NCBI RefSeq assembly: GCF_000003855.2
Contig: NW_003101681.1
Coordinates: 2,673,893 to 2,737,892, forward strand
Length of the DNA: 64,000 nt
Direction: 5' to 3'
Origin: Blastomyces gilchristii SLH14081
Lineage: Eukaryota; Ascomycota; Eurotiomycetes; Onygenales; Ajellomycetaceae
Shown in pieces: positions 9,850-23,000 of the stretch; the stretch's first letter is position 1; each line of letters starts with the position of its first letter. The position numbers and the translations under genes were made by a program. The notes under the pieces were generated by a model. It saw only the letters and a list, made by a program, of their open reading frames with translations, was not told the DNA's origin and searched no databases.

Positions 9850-12270
9850 TAACTAAATACATTCTTATACAAGTTTATTCTTCACTTTCTTATGAAAACT
9901 ACACTTCTCTGATATACTGTGATCAGAGGTATTAAACTATCTGATAATTTCATATTTTACAATCATGAGTTTCTTGATTATTTCTTCTTATAATTGTCTC
10001 TGATAATAGTGATAAATATCTCAACTTGAGTTGAACTTTCACTTCATTTTCATCTCTGTCAATGAAATTGCTAGAATATCACACATTATCAGTGCAACAG
10101 TTGAATATATACTCTCAACAATTTTTTATAACTCTAGAATTGATTTGATGTGTAAATTCATCAGATCATCTTGAAGATAGCAGTTAAATTCAGTTTTATA
10201 AGTATATAGTTTTACCTGATTTTCAGTTGTAATCAATGTATACAAGTTCTGTTTCAAAGTTAGTATTATAGTTCTATAAGATATGAAGTGTTATCAAAGA
10301 TTATTACTTACTAGAAAATTGTATTTCACTGTCTTCACATCTCAAACATCTGCTCATTCAAATCTCTGATAGTTGATATTATAGTAGTCTCAGACTAATT
10401 TAATATATGAGTCTCATTTCTTCTCTGTTCAATCTTGAGAAGTGTAGATATTAACTCAACAGAAGAGATCTAGTAGAGCTGCTATAGCATAGTACTCTGT
10501 AAAAGATTGTTCAGTTTTGCTGTAATAATATACCAGTTTATTTCTTACAGTAATAATAGCCTGCACTATAGTATTATCTCAGACTGAATTTCTTTTTAAG
10601 TGATTTAACTGCTTCTCAAGATGAGTAAATAAACTGTTATATACTTATCAGACTGACTGCAGTATTGATATATGAGTAATTGAGACTGTCTTTGTTATCT
10701 TATAAAACTGAAACAGTAAATCAATCACATATTTCAACTGAGTTCATTTCATATCAGAAAGTTTCAATATCTGAATCTTTTTCTAATCAGAGTGTTACAC
10801 TCAATAATCAATCATCTGATATAATCAAAGAGTCTGAATAGTTATCTTATATATTGAACTTCACTGTGTTCTAATATTCTGTATCATATTCAGTGATGTG
10901 ACTGATTTATTTATTTATTGAATATCATGAAATTATTATTATTGTTTAGAGAAGATACAAATTATATTAGCAATGTTTTAAATCTGTGATATTTAAATTA
11001 TTAGTCAATCTATTCAAAATTAACAGTAGTATTATCAAAAAGTGTTATTAAAAAATAATATTAAAAAGTGTTATCAAAAAACATTATCTTTTATAAAGTG
11101 AATGTAAAAGTTACTTGAGTAATCACTTTCATCTCATTCTCATTTCAAGAATCAGTTATCTCATTATTCTTCATCTCAATGTTAAGATTCTTTATCAGTG
11201 TTTATATCACAAGTTAAATCATATGAGTAATGCAGGGAATATGACCTTATTTATCATTTCAGAAATGCAAAGTCAATTTTTGCTTCAAGCTGTTCATTAT
11301 AGTGTAGTTATTCACAGTATTATCAGTTGTAATTGTAAAAAGACTGAAACTAATATCTTAATAGTCATTTTTAATCACAGTTATTAATATCTCTGTTATA
11401 TAATCCTCAGTATGACTACTGATCAATGATTTAAATTCAATTAATATCTCTTAATAAGTTCAGTTCTTATTAATATAATAACATATAACTCTTATAAATA
11501 CAAGATTGTTTATACTAGTTCATATATTCACTGTGAGAGACACTTTTTGATGATTCTTCAACTCTGATTCTAGATGTTGTATATTGACTTTGTAGTGTGT
11601 CTTGAGATTGAACTGAAGACAGAATTAATATAAAATATAAAGATTTGAATTAAGTATTTGAAGAAGTGTTCAGAATTCAGAGTTTTCAATTAATTGAAAA
11701 GAAAGATTCAGAGATATACATATGTAAAGTAATTGTTCATGAAAGTTATCAGATGAGAGTTATGAAATCAGAGTACTGATATGTGATTATTTTCACATAA
11801 TTTTCTTCAAATTAGAAAGTTAGTGTTATTAAAAATCATTATCTGATAGAGTAACTTATCAGCTCAGTAGTAATTTTCTGATTATTTTTCTTTTATTATC
11901 TGCATTCTGATGACTTCAGATGTCAGAAAATTTCTTCAGAGTTATAATCAGTTTATAATGAATATTTCTGAATAAAGTTGCAGTGATTGCAGTAGAGAGA
12001 TGACTTTTCAGTAATCTATAATACAATCTGTTGATAATTATTTCATAGTTCATCTCAGTATTTATATTGAGTTTTTCATAAATTTCATGACCTGAAATCA
12101 GATGTGAAGAATGAAGTGATCATTTATTATAATTGAAAGAGAGTATTCTGTGTTGAATTATAAACAATATAGACTTTGTAATTCACAGTGATTTCTTGAA
12201 GAGTTTATAGATCTTCAATAGAAGTAAAAGAAGTGAAAGAAGTGAATTCAGAAGATATGATAATAATTTG
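9850..12270 (-). pseudogene. hAT copy 1: transposase remnant
   Basis: Region downstream of the accessory frame on the minus strand. It opens near 12270 with a Ser/Thr-rich stretch following a likely start, and contains the DN..NN...M motif typical of the hAT catalytic region near 11265-11330. A segment reading KxDNxxNN then hydrophobic helices, and a DSxxENEMxVIT stretch near 11115-11150, match copy 2. No frame longer than about 90 codons survives. Exact exon limits cannot be set from mutated sequence. Confidence 0.55.
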
Positions 12271-12759
12271 AGAAAGATAATAATTTATTTTCAATAATTG
12301 ATCACTGATGTGTGTAAGAAGAATTAATATAAGAGAAAATAATCTTCTTTCTTAGCTTAGTTATAATTTTAGTACTAACTCAGATTGAATATCATCAATG
12401 TATAAAAGTAAATAAACAATCTTGATTAATCTCTGTCATATTTCTTGAAATATATTAATATTATAAAAGAGAGTGTTATTAAATTGCATTATCAGATAAT
12501 ATCATTAAAAATATATTAATATTATAAATATCAATATTGAAAAAATGTTGATACTTATATATTATAGTGATATGATAGTTGAATATATATATATATATTA
12601 TTCCTGACATTGATAATTGATTACAACTTGTACAATAATTTTTGAAAACTCAAAATTAATTTCAATTATTAACTAATAGTTATGAACTTATAACTAACTA
12701 ATATAAAAAGAAAAAAACTTTTTTTACTTATTATCTTTCTTCTCTTTCTCATTCTTCTC

Positions 12760-13539
12760 ATCATTCTTCACAATTCATTTCTTATTCTTATTCTTCTTCT
12801 TCTTCTTCTTATCTGAGATGATAATCATCTCAAAATCTCTCTCTGCTGTCTTCTCAGAGAAGGGTTCTTATTACTTTCTCTCAGCCAGGTCAATCTGCAT
12901 CTCAAAATCCCGCATTTTCTGATCTGCTGTCTCAGGTTCCATCTCAGTGATAAGCAGATTGACATGCTCAGAGAGCAGAGCTGTCTTCTCAATATTCTGA
13001 ATCATGAAGTGCATTTGAGATCTGAACAAGGTCTCAATCCTCTTCTCTGTCAGCTTCTACTAATTAATTAGAGAATAGAAGTATTATCAAAAATTATTAT
13101 CTTTTAATAAAAAACTTATCAGTTTTGACTTCTTTATCTTCTACTTTAATATCTTCTCAATCTTCTTCTATTACTGCTTATTTACAGTAACACTCTTCTT
13201 CTCTCTCTCTCTCTTCATTTTAATCTCAAATCATTCTCAGAACTTCTTCTGATCTTACTGCTGCTGCATGAGACTCTTCACTATCTTCTTTTTCAATCTC
13301 TCACAGGCAGTGCTATCTGCATTATTTCTATACTTAGTTCAGTCTAAATCTATCAGAAGTGTTACTTAAAATTATTATCATTCTACTCTCTTATGAAGCC
13401 TCTTCAAGGCATTATAATATGTCTTGTAATCTGTCTCTCTGTGCTTGAACATCTTCTTCTTCTCTTTCTTCAATCTGTGACAGCGCTCATGCGCCTTGGT
13501 GGTCCACAGAACTGCAGAATATTTGAAGAGAGATGACAT
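12760..13539 (-). pseudogene. hAT copy 1: accessory Lys-rich coiled-coil reading frame
   Basis: Equivalent of the frame at 34950-35714 in copy 2, here in a less mutated state. It starts at an ATG at 13539-13537 (MSSLFKYSAVL...) and gives a basic helical stretch (HRLKKEKKKMFKHRETDYKT). A presumptive intron near 13365 follows, then a middle segment, a second presumptive intron near 13084, and a C-terminal part with LTEK..., QMHFMIQNIEK and a Lys-run (SDKKKKKKNK). Stops are explained by TGG/CAG/CGA changes. I know no family for it. It is separate from, and upstream of, the transposase. Confidence 0.6.
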
Positions 13540-13580
13540 GATTGATTTTAATAAGTGTTGAGAGAGAGATGAAGACAGAC

Positions 13581-13706
13581 AATAATATAATAATAATAAT
13601 GATGATGATGATGATAATGATGATAGTAATAATAATGATAAAAATGATAATAATGATGATGATGATAATGATGATAATAATAATAATAATGATGATAATA
13701 ATGATG
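13581..13706. repeat. (AAT/GAT)n simple repeat in hAT copy 1
   Basis: About 125 bp of ATA/ATG trinucleotides just upstream of the accessory frame. The counterpart, on the other strand, is at 34785-34906. Confidence 0.9.
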
Positions 13707-14810
13707 AAATGAGAAGTGTATTGAAATATATTATTGACTTATCAAATATAAAGAGACAAAGAAACTATTAACAGCTTTCAGAGATGTACAGAAATGACTA
13801 CAGTGTTGCATAGCAATATTATCTTTATTCAATGTATACACTATTAGTATTCTTTGTATACATTTATCATATAATCTATATCAGAAATACATGCAGAAAA
13901 CAGATCTTTATTACTAGAAAGAATGATTACAGTGATTCTCTGTTTTCATATTATAAAGATAAGTTATTCTCATTTCTTTCTTCTCTCTTTTCTCTTCTTC
14001 TTCAACTCATCACTAAGTTCAAGCTGGTATGAAAACTATTAAAACACTCATAGAAACTCTCAAATTGAAGAGTATAGACTAATCAAATTTTAAATGTAGA
14101 TGAATTAAATTATATTCAATAATACTAATTATTCATCTCTCTCTTAATAAAATAACAGTTGTGTCTTTCTCTTCCTCCCTCTCAAACAAAACATGGCTTG
14201 TGAAAAGCAAGTATCATATCAGGCTATAATGATCAACACAGCCTCAGTACACAGGGCTGTATATATGCAGTGCATGCTGGACTGAGAGACTGTGTGAGTT
14301 GCAAACTGATAACAGCATCTCAGAGAGAGCTGTGTAATGTGAGAAAGCTGCAACTCTTAGTCACATATACAGAGAATGAATTGCTGCAGTAAGTGCATGT
14401 GCATTGTATGAAAGTAACACTTTTTAATAATACTCAGTCTCTGATATCATGAAAATAGAGTCTCTCTGTGAGATTCATTTTTATCAGAAGTCAGAGAATC
14501 TTATATTTTTCAAGATCATCTTCACATATCTTGTCTGTGAAATCAATGAGGAAAATCATTGATTTCAGCATTCTGTTCTTGATATTATTCAAGTGATAGC
14601 AGAGTTCACCCTGGCCACACTTTTTAAGTGTATATTTTCTAATTATTCACATTTATACAGATATATACTGATTATTTATTAGATGATGTTAAGATAATAA
14701 CTCATCACAGTCATATTACTCTCACTGTGAGAGATACATAATTAATAATAAACATTGTGAAGACTCTGAGAAGTGAGTATTTTAGAGATACTGTGACTCT
14801 GTGATCTTGA

Positions 14811-14930
14811 TTTTTTTTTGTTTTTATTTTTTATTTTTTTCTTTTTCTTTTCTTTTTTTTTTTTTTTATTGTGATTTTTTCTTGTGTTTGTTTTGTTTTT
14901 TGTTTTTTGTTTTTTTTTATATTTTATGTT
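14811..14930. repeat. Poly-T-rich tract in hAT copy 1
   Basis: About 120 bp of T runs with scattered C, G and A. The complement is at 26296-26430 in copy 2, so the tract is an integral part of the element. Confidence 0.85.
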
Positions 14931-15307
14931 TTTTTCATAATTAAAATTATATGAATTATAATCTGTGTTCAGAAAAGTAATGATATTTGATAACACTCTC
15001 TGTTGAATTTTCAATAAATGAGCACTATGTTATGATATTATGTAAGTGAGAAATGATTTTATAGTCTCATTTAATGCCATTCTCAATAATGAGATCAGAA
15101 TGAAAATGTGACTAAGAATTCAAACATATTCTTTATCTGAGACTAGATTTTTATTTGAAAAGTGAATCTGAGATCTTTAATATTTGAAATAACATGATTT
15201 GAAATCAATGTAATGAATACAAACCATGATCAGAAGTAATGCTTTTAGGCAATGTGATAACTGTAAAGTTTGATCCTGGTCTCAGACACGGTCACACGGT
15301 CAGTCTA

Positions 15308-15315
15308 GCTATAAC
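15308..15315. repeat. 8 bp TSD GCTATAAC, right copy (hAT copy 1)
   Basis: Identical to 9516-9523, directly after the right terminus CAGTCTA. Confidence 0.9.
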
Positions 15316-18130
15316 AGCTATCTGAAAATCAGAAATCTGAAAAGCTCTTAGATAAGCTATTAATTGAATTAAACATTAATTCAACTATACTATAAAGATT
15401 ATTCATATTAACAATGATACTGTAATTAAGAAAGCAGATGATTTCATAAATTAAGTGAATGATGAAGGTCTAGAGATGAAGTATTCTTCAGAGTATATTC
15501 ATGAGTAAAATAATACAGCAGAGTGAGCAGAAGCAATATTAATAATAAAGATAAGAACTCTACAGATAGAATCTCTTCTATTATAATCACTTTTTTCTGA
15601 GATCACACTTACTATCATCTATCTAGTGAATTGAATCTCTACTAGAATTCTAGATTGAAAGTTATCTCTACAAGCTTTGAAAGAATTTCTATAAATTAAA
15701 TCTTACTTCTGTGCTTATCTTCAAATCTACAGATGTCACATCTATATAAAGATACTGAATAAAGTTCTTAATAGAAATTACTCTCAGAAGCTAGATCTCT
15801 GAGTATATATTAAATATCTAGTTAAATATGATTCTATAAACATCTATCAAATTTGAATTTCACACTTAGAATAAGTGATAAGAGTAAGAGATATAATGTT
15901 TGATGAGAAAAGAAAATTCAACTCAGAAGACTTATACATTGAAAGACAACTAAGAGATTAAGTATCTAAGAAGATGAAGCTTCTATATATAAAAGTTTGA
16001 GAATTATCAATGACTTCTATTAATCAATTGAAAGAAATTATAGACACTGCAGATATTAATGTTTTTCACTCTGAAGAAAATGCTCAAAGCTCTGAAAAAA
16101 TAGAGGAGAAGAATAATGAGAATAAATATTATAATATTTTAATTCTTTCTAATATTTCAATTCTTTCTATATCAGATTCAACATCAGAGTTAACAGATTC
16201 TGATGTTAATATTAATACTTATTCAGCTGTGATAGATAATTGAACATGAAATATTGTATTAAGAGCTCATGATATCAGTGCTGACTTTGATAAAGCAAAT
16301 ATTATTGATGACTGCAGAACCTGAAAATATAAAGCTGCTCATCTTATAACAGTTTCAAATGCTAAAAATAATTCATTATAAATAATCAATGAGATATTCT
16401 CTCAATTACATTCAGACTTCTACAAGTCTCAAAAGTTATTTCTTAATACTGTTTTTACAGTTATCAATAAAACAGCTATATCAAGAATTTATAGATCTCA
16501 ACTATCAGATTCATCAAATCACTGAGCAGATGTTAAAAAACACTTATATTATAAAGAATTTGAGAATGCTGTTAAGTAGAAATGAGATAGTATATCTCTA
16601 CAGAATATATATGAAATTACTAGCAGATCACAGAGAGATATCTCAGTTATTTCTCTATAATAAGTATTCATCTATAAATTCAATGATAAAGATTTTCTTT
16701 TGAAATACAAAGCTTGTATCTGTGTATATAAAGATCTTCAATCAATCATAGATCTCACTATAAAAGCTTATATACTAGCTATCAGAGATCTCTGAATCTT
16801 ATTAGCTTTAATAGCAGTATTTAATTTAGATGTGAAACAGCTAGATGAAATTAATATCTTTATTAATAATGATATTGATGAGCTAGTATATATGAAACTA
16901 TTTAATAAATAATGAAAGTTAAAGAGAATGTAAAATTTGAAGTATATAAATTATATACTAAAACTTCTATAAGTACTATATAAATTATACAGATCACTTC
17001 TTCTCTGATTAAATGAACTATCTTTAATATTAAGAACATTAGACTTCATCTCTATATCAGAGAATTGATGTCTCTTCTCTAATAATTGATTAATTATCTT
17101 CTTCTATATGAATAATATTATCATTCTATCATAATAAGAAGATTTGAAAGAAAGAGATTAACTAATTAAAGATCTTAAAAACACATATAAGATTTAACAG
17201 ATGAGAGATTTGAAATGATTTCTCAACATGTGAATAATATATGATTGTCTCAACTTGAAGCTCTGACTATGTCAGAATGCCTATATTGATAAGATAGTTA
17301 ATACATATCATCTCATACATGTCTGTAAGACATATATCTCACTAACTGATACTTTATTAGAGCCTTTTAATGAGTCAGTTATATTCATAAAAATCTATTA
17401 TTATTAATAATGTATCAGCTTCTGCATCTATACAGTAGTAATAACTCACTCTGATATTATATATACAGTGAGTAAACTAGCTATATTTATAATGAATTCA
17501 TCAGAATACTACTTATCAGAGATAAATAGAATAATATCTTATCTATATAATACAAAGAATCTCATTATTTAATATGATGATAATATTGACAGATCTCTAC
17601 AACTTGATTTTAAATCTGATATTATCAAAGCTGTCAGTAATATCTCTTTTACAGATAATTCAAATCACTGCTCTATATAAGAATATATCTTCAAACTATT
17701 CAGTGAGACTGTTGATTGAAAATTAAATAGATAGATAATTATAACTACATCTATTACAGAAGCTGAGCTTGTTACTATCTTATAAGCTGATAAGAAGTCT
17801 ATCTAATGAAATAGATTCTTTCAACATATTCAATTTAAATCTGGTCATAAGATCTGTATTCAATGTGATAACTGTTAAACTGTTAATATTCTTACAAAGA
17901 AAGATCTCTCTATAATTACAAAGCTCTGCCATGTTGATATATATGAAAGCTGGCTTCAAGAACATGTTCAATTCAGTGATATTACAGTTAATTGAGTGTC
18001 TATGACTCAGATGTCAGCAGATGGCCTCACTAAGGCTCTATCATGCCAGAAATATACAGAATTTGTCAAGATGCTAGGCCTAGTTAATATATCAGATATC
18101 ATCAAGACATAAGCAGAATAAATAATCTAT
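15316..18130 (+). pseudogene. Copia pol remnant (integrase C-terminus, reverse transcriptase, RNase H)
   Basis: Continuation of the copia element after the hAT copy. Around 16815-16905 it reads FNLDVKQLDEINIFINNDIDELVYM, cut by nothing in that stretch, which is the copia reverse-transcriptase block 'LDVKxAFLxxxLxExxYM' with the catalytic Asp kept. At 17755-17830 comes a decayed TEAEL..A.KxxxW RNase H start, followed by IQCDN. At 18010-18110 it ends in MSADGLTKALS and KMLGLVNI, the typical copia C-terminus. The open frame at 16010-16243 is probably the acidic linker between integrase and RT. Many stop codons come from CAA/CAG/TGG codons. Confidence 0.8.
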
Positions 18131-18247
18131 CTTGATATAATCTCTACAGATTTATCTATACTCTTTTTATTACAGATTCATCTACACTCTTTTTATTACA
18201 GCTTCATTTACACTTTCATTTACTTGTTACATTCACTGAAGAGAGTG

Positions 18248-18455
18248 TGTCAGAAAAAAGAGATTATATACTACTGAATATTATCAACATTGTATTACTA
18301 CAATATTTCTCATTATTATCAGCTTACTACAACACTTATCTAATACTCACTTATGCTAGCTCTCTTGACTTGCACATATATTTTACTATAAATAGCTCCA
18401 TCTTTTGTATGAAATAGATATATTAGATAGTGTACAGATAATATAACAAGCAGAT
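18248..18455 (+). repeat. Copia 3' LTR, left part
   Basis: Starts TGTCAGAAAA after a purine-rich stretch (GAAGAGAGTG). It matches 6831-7038 and is broken by gypsy A at ...AAGCAGAT. The rest of the LTR is 39303-39362. Confidence 0.92.
18451..18455. repeat. TSD CAGAT, left copy (gypsy A)
   Basis: CAGAT within the copia LTR, duplicated at 39298-39302. Confidence 0.9.
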
Positions 18456-18991
18456 TGTCACACTTCCGGCCGTGCCAAGACTCTGTTGCGGTTTCACACA
18501 GCTCATTGCTTTCATGCGGATGATTTCATCTTATTCAAACCGGTTTTCAACTGCTCTATAACATCATTCGGATATATCATAGAAAGATTCAATTGATGAA
18601 TATGAGAACCTCACTTCTATACAAAGTCAGCAGATTACTTTTCCTTAGTAGTGAGGCACTGCTGAGGTATCACTTCAGCTATTCTCACTTATGAAATAAG
18701 AGAAGGTATTCACTTATTGTCTATATAGAATAGCTAGATACTGACTTCTTATAAAAGAAGTCAACAATTCATTTCTTTTACTATGAAAGAAATATACACA
18801 AGAGTTACTGTATGTCTCATACAATCTTCTTAGTATACTAAGTATCATATCTGTGATATTCTCACAATAACTCTGTAGCCTACAAGCTCACTATTCAAGC
18901 AAGATAGTCAAGCTCACTTATACAGCTTCTTAAACAACTATTTCTATATGATGTCACTGACTAGTCATTACTTCAGTTCTATCATATTACA
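18456..18991 (+). repeat. Gypsy A 5' LTR (536 bp)
   Basis: From TGTCACACTTCC to CATATTACA. The 3' LTR pieces (25726-25932 and 38969-39297) sum to exactly 536 bp. In this copy the left 100 bp keep CpG/CpC (TTCCGGCCGTGCC) and the right end is mutated. The 3' LTR shows the opposite pattern. Confidence 0.92.
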
Positions 18992-19199
18992 ATTTGAATT
19001 ACTTGATCTGATTATACATTTGAATCAGTCAAGCTCTAACAGACTGATATAGTCTCATACATCTGCACTGAGACTGATCTGATTTCACTCTCTGAAGGAA
19101 ACACTATATTATTTCCTAGAGTGTGTACACCTCTACTCTGACAGGAATCTGAGATTTCTGAACTCACTGTGCATTTTAACATGAGCTCTTCAACTGCTC

Positions 19200-20060
19200 T
19201 ATCACTGTCACAGCCTCTACACATCTACATCTATTATGAAGATAGAGAGATTAAGATCAGAGATTCACTGAGATACAAGAAAAACACCTTGTCTGAATTT
19301 CACAGCTTTACTCATACTCTTGAATGAAAATTCCACCTTAACCTGAGTCAGTATAATACTCATGAGATATAAGTAATATACACTGTCAATCTTCTTGAAG
19401 GCATCTCTGTGACTACTTGAGCTATTAAGAAGAGAGAGCTTGAGTGTATCAATACTGCTATGACTTAGAAAGAATTCAAGAACTTTCTACTGAATCAAAT
19501 TGAAGATTACTGTAATCACAGCTTCACAGCAGTGCAGTGATTTAACTTATTATATCAATGAGATGATGAAAATTCTTTCAATTTCAACACAAGATTCAAA
19601 GAATATTGAGAGGAATTGACTGATGATTTGAATTAATTAAAAACACAGCTTTATCTCACAAAGCTGACTCACAAGGTGCAGACAATAATATTATAATATC
19701 AGAGTTCATCAATCAATCACACTGAGCTTGTTAACCTGACTTCTCAGATTTATTTGAATAATCAATTCTCTGAGAAAAAGATTAATAAGACCTCTTCTAA
19801 GCAATTAATAACAGAATCTAAATGATGCTATGACAGCTTCAGTGTGAAGAAAGTAAAGAAGAATTTCAAGTGTTCTGATTCTTCACTCACTGTGAAGAAA
19901 TGTTAAAAAAGATTTAATAAAGATCTCTGTTTCAACTGCAAAGCTGATGATCACTATATCAGTGATTGTAAGAAGCTGAAGAAGAGAAGAAACTGAGAAG
20001 ATATCTTCTTAAAGTTAACTTCTCTTCTGATAAATATATTCACAGAAGATAAAGAAGAGA
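19200..20060 (+). pseudogene. Gypsy A gag remnant with zinc knuckle
   Basis: Polar, stop-ridden frame after the 5' LTR. The nucleocapsid CCHC knuckle is intact at 19928-19972: CFNCKADDHYISDCKK (CX2CX4HX4C). It is followed by a short basic stretch. The start is not definable. Confidence 0.75.
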
Positions 20061-20069
20061 AAGAAAAGA

Positions 20070-23000
20070 ATTAATAATTCTTATATCTCTGAGTTCATGT
20101 TACAATTATAATGTATACTCTGAATGAGAAGATATCAGTGAGATGCCTACTTAACTTTAGAGTAAATATTAACTTCATATTCTATTTCTTTTCTTTGATG
20201 AAGAATTGAAAGAAGATAGATCTATCAGATCATGTGAAATTTACAGATGAAATAAAATGTCACTGTTTTAACATAATTCAAGTAAAGTGTGTAATCACAG
20301 ACTCAGAAGAAACCTTCAAGAAGAGCAGTCTACTTCTTCACACAGTCAATATCATAGATGAGAACATTATTCTAGATCTTCTGTAATTAAGAGAAAACAA
20401 TTCTCTCATTAACTGAGTCACTCAGACATGACAGTATCACCTCACTAATGAAGAGACAGTAATAGAGAAATCTGAAGAGTTTTATTGAAAGAATCTTGAG
20501 AAAAAGATTGAGTCAATATACTATGTAGCAGGTGATTAAGACTTGAAAATAGATGAAAAAGCTATCACTCTTACTACAAGATTAGCAGCAGTATCTGTCA
20601 TTGAAGATGAATATATATGATATCTCTTTACAGATTTTAAGAATATCTTTTCAGAAAGAAAAGCAGTGAAGTTTTCTGACATTAAGATATAATATAAGAT
20701 TTATCTTGAAGACAGTGCAATAGCACTGTACAGGTCTCTTTATAACTTGTCTGTAAAGAAGTTGAATATTCTGCATAAATATCTTGAAGAAGTGCAATTA
20801 AAGAACTGAATATATTTATTAAAAAGTTCAGCAGAGATGTCTATACTCTTTATACTTAAGAAGAATAGTAGACTACATCTATATATAGACTACAGAGATC
20901 TTAATAAGATGATGATTAAGAATTACTATTTATTACTGTTAATTAACAAGATGATCAATTAATTATCTAAAGCAAAGATGTTCTCAAAGATTGATATATA
21001 AGATATCTATCATAGAATCAGAGTTAATAAAGATGATATTTGAAAAACAGCTTTTCATACTAAGTACAGCAATTTTGAATATCTTGTTTTATCTTTTAAT
21101 CTTTATAATGCTTCAGTCATCTTTCAGATCTATATAAATAAGATGCTGCAGAGCCTTGTCAATGTCTCCTATATAGTATATCTGAATGACATTTTAATCT
21201 TCTCAAAATCAGAGAAAGAATATGATACTCATATTCAAGAAGTATTGAGTCACTTAAGACAGTATCAACTCTATATAAACACTGAAAAATGCTCATTCTA
21301 CATGCAGGAGATTGATTTCTTAAGTTATATTATTGAAATAAATGGCATTTTAATAAACAGAAGTCAGATCTCTGTCATTGAGAACTGATCAGTGTCACAG
21401 ATATACTGTAAGATGCAGATGTTTCTAGAATTTGTAAATTTCTACAGACAATTCATCTATACATATTCATAGATTACTGTCTCTCTTACAGATCTATTGA
21501 AAAGAAGTGTGAAAGACAGAAAAACAGAACTGTTTATTCTCACTCAAGACACTGTGTAGATGTTTATAAAATTGAAACAAGCTTTCACAGATGTTATAAT
21601 ACTGAATCATTTTAACTCTGACTTACTCAGTCAGTATGAGACTGATGTATCTGAGAATGAGATCTGTGAAATCTTTTCACAGTTGACATCAGAGACCTTT
21701 CAATGTTGAAAGAATCAGGAAATAATCACTTCTAAGAAAATAGATAATAAATTGTCTGTGAGAGAAGACTTTTTCACAGAGTCTATAAGACACTGTGAAT
21801 AGAGATCAGTGATCTTCTTCTTCAAGAAGTTATCACTCATGCAGAGAAGATATAATACTCATAATCAGAAGATGTTAGTAATTGTCAAATTCTTTAAGAT
21901 CTGATGACATTATCTTCAGAGTAGTAAGTACTCAGTGCAAGTTCTCACTGATTATACAAATCTGTGTTACTTCTTGACAACAAAGAGCTTGACAGAATGT
22001 CAAGTCAGATGAGTAAAGCTGCTTTCAGAGTATGATTTCTATATTCAATATTATTCAGATTAGCTTAACTCTGCTGACATACTGTCTAAACAGTCTGATT
22101 ATAATATTATTAATACAGAGAAGAATTCTACAAAAGAATCTCTGTCATCACTGTAGAAAAAGCTGGCTGCAGAAGGTTAAAGTTCTCTAAAGCTTGAGAA
22201 CAGCACTGAAGAGACAGCTGTGCAACTCAGTATAGAAGATAAAAGAGAATCTGAGTTCTCATAGAAGACTGACACTGAAGATTATGAGCTTCTCATATCA
22301 TATCTTACAATCATTGAATTGATAAAGAATGAAACAGTCTACAATCTTTTAACTCAACTACTTTTGAAATTCATTAATAAGTTATAGAAGAGAGACATCT
22401 CTACTACAGCTTGAATTCAGAAGTTGAAGAAGAAAGAATTCAGTTTAAACTTGAAAGAGACAGACTCTGAGTGAAGTGATACTGCTAAGAAATCAAGTCA
22501 CTGATAACTAAAAGAATGTAGACTTCTACTGCTGAATAATTCAGTCTTTGTCTCTTATAGCAGAGCAGTGTGTCAGAAGTTATTAAGAATTCATTATAAT
22601 AATTCTCATGTAGAGTACTTCAGATTAGAGAAGACTGAGAAGCTTCTAAAACATAAATATACTTAAAACAAGCTCTGAGCAGATATCAAAGAGTATATTA
22701 AAACTTATAATATCTGTTAAAGAATAAAGATTCTGTGATATAAGTAATACAGTGAGTTAGTATCACTGCCTGTTTCAAAGAGCTTATAACAGAATTTATT
22801 AATGAATTTCATAGTTAATCTGCTAAAGTCAATAAGAGTCAAAGAATATAACTCAATTTTAATCATTGTTAACTACTTTACAAAGATAATTAGATATATT
22901 TCTACTTATAAAAAGATTAAAGTCTCTGAATTAACTGATCTGTTTTTAAATATTATCATTCATAATCACAGTGCTCTGAAATTGTTAATAATAGATCAAG

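Larger units (their letters stand above)
9524..15307 (-). mobile_element. hAT DNA transposon, copy 1 (5784 bp), inserted in copia
   Basis: The ends form a short inverted repeat: left TAGACTGGCTG, right ...CAGTCTA, the other end reading TAGACTGACCG on the minus strand. It has an 8 bp duplication. It is a full-length reverse-oriented copy of the element at 25933-38960 (5778 bp once its insert is removed). The superfamily is supported by the 8 bp TSD and by a decayed hAT transposase motif (TTDNxxNNxTM) readable on the minus strand near 11265-11330. Gene order on the minus strand is: right terminus, poly-T/A tract, simple repeat, accessory frame, transposase, left terminus. No intact coding region remains. 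Confidence 0.88.

Noticed and set aside
11115..11387. 90-codon plus-strand frame in hAT copy 1 (and the like at 37103-37375, minus)
   Set aside because: It is the antisense shadow of the transposase TDN..NN region; the sense strand carries the hAT motif.
14742..15014. 90-codon Lys-rich minus frame in hAT copy 1
   Set aside because: Translation of the poly-T tract; not coding.
10275..15262. The recurring AT motif as a CRISPR-like array
   Set aside because: Spacing is irregular over kilobases, orientation changes, and this is eukaryotic DNA.
9524..15307. Mutator-like (MULE) origin for the 8 bp TSD element
   Set aside because: MULEs usually have long TIRs and 9 bp TSDs. The ends are only about 11 bp and the TTDNxxNN motif fits hAT.
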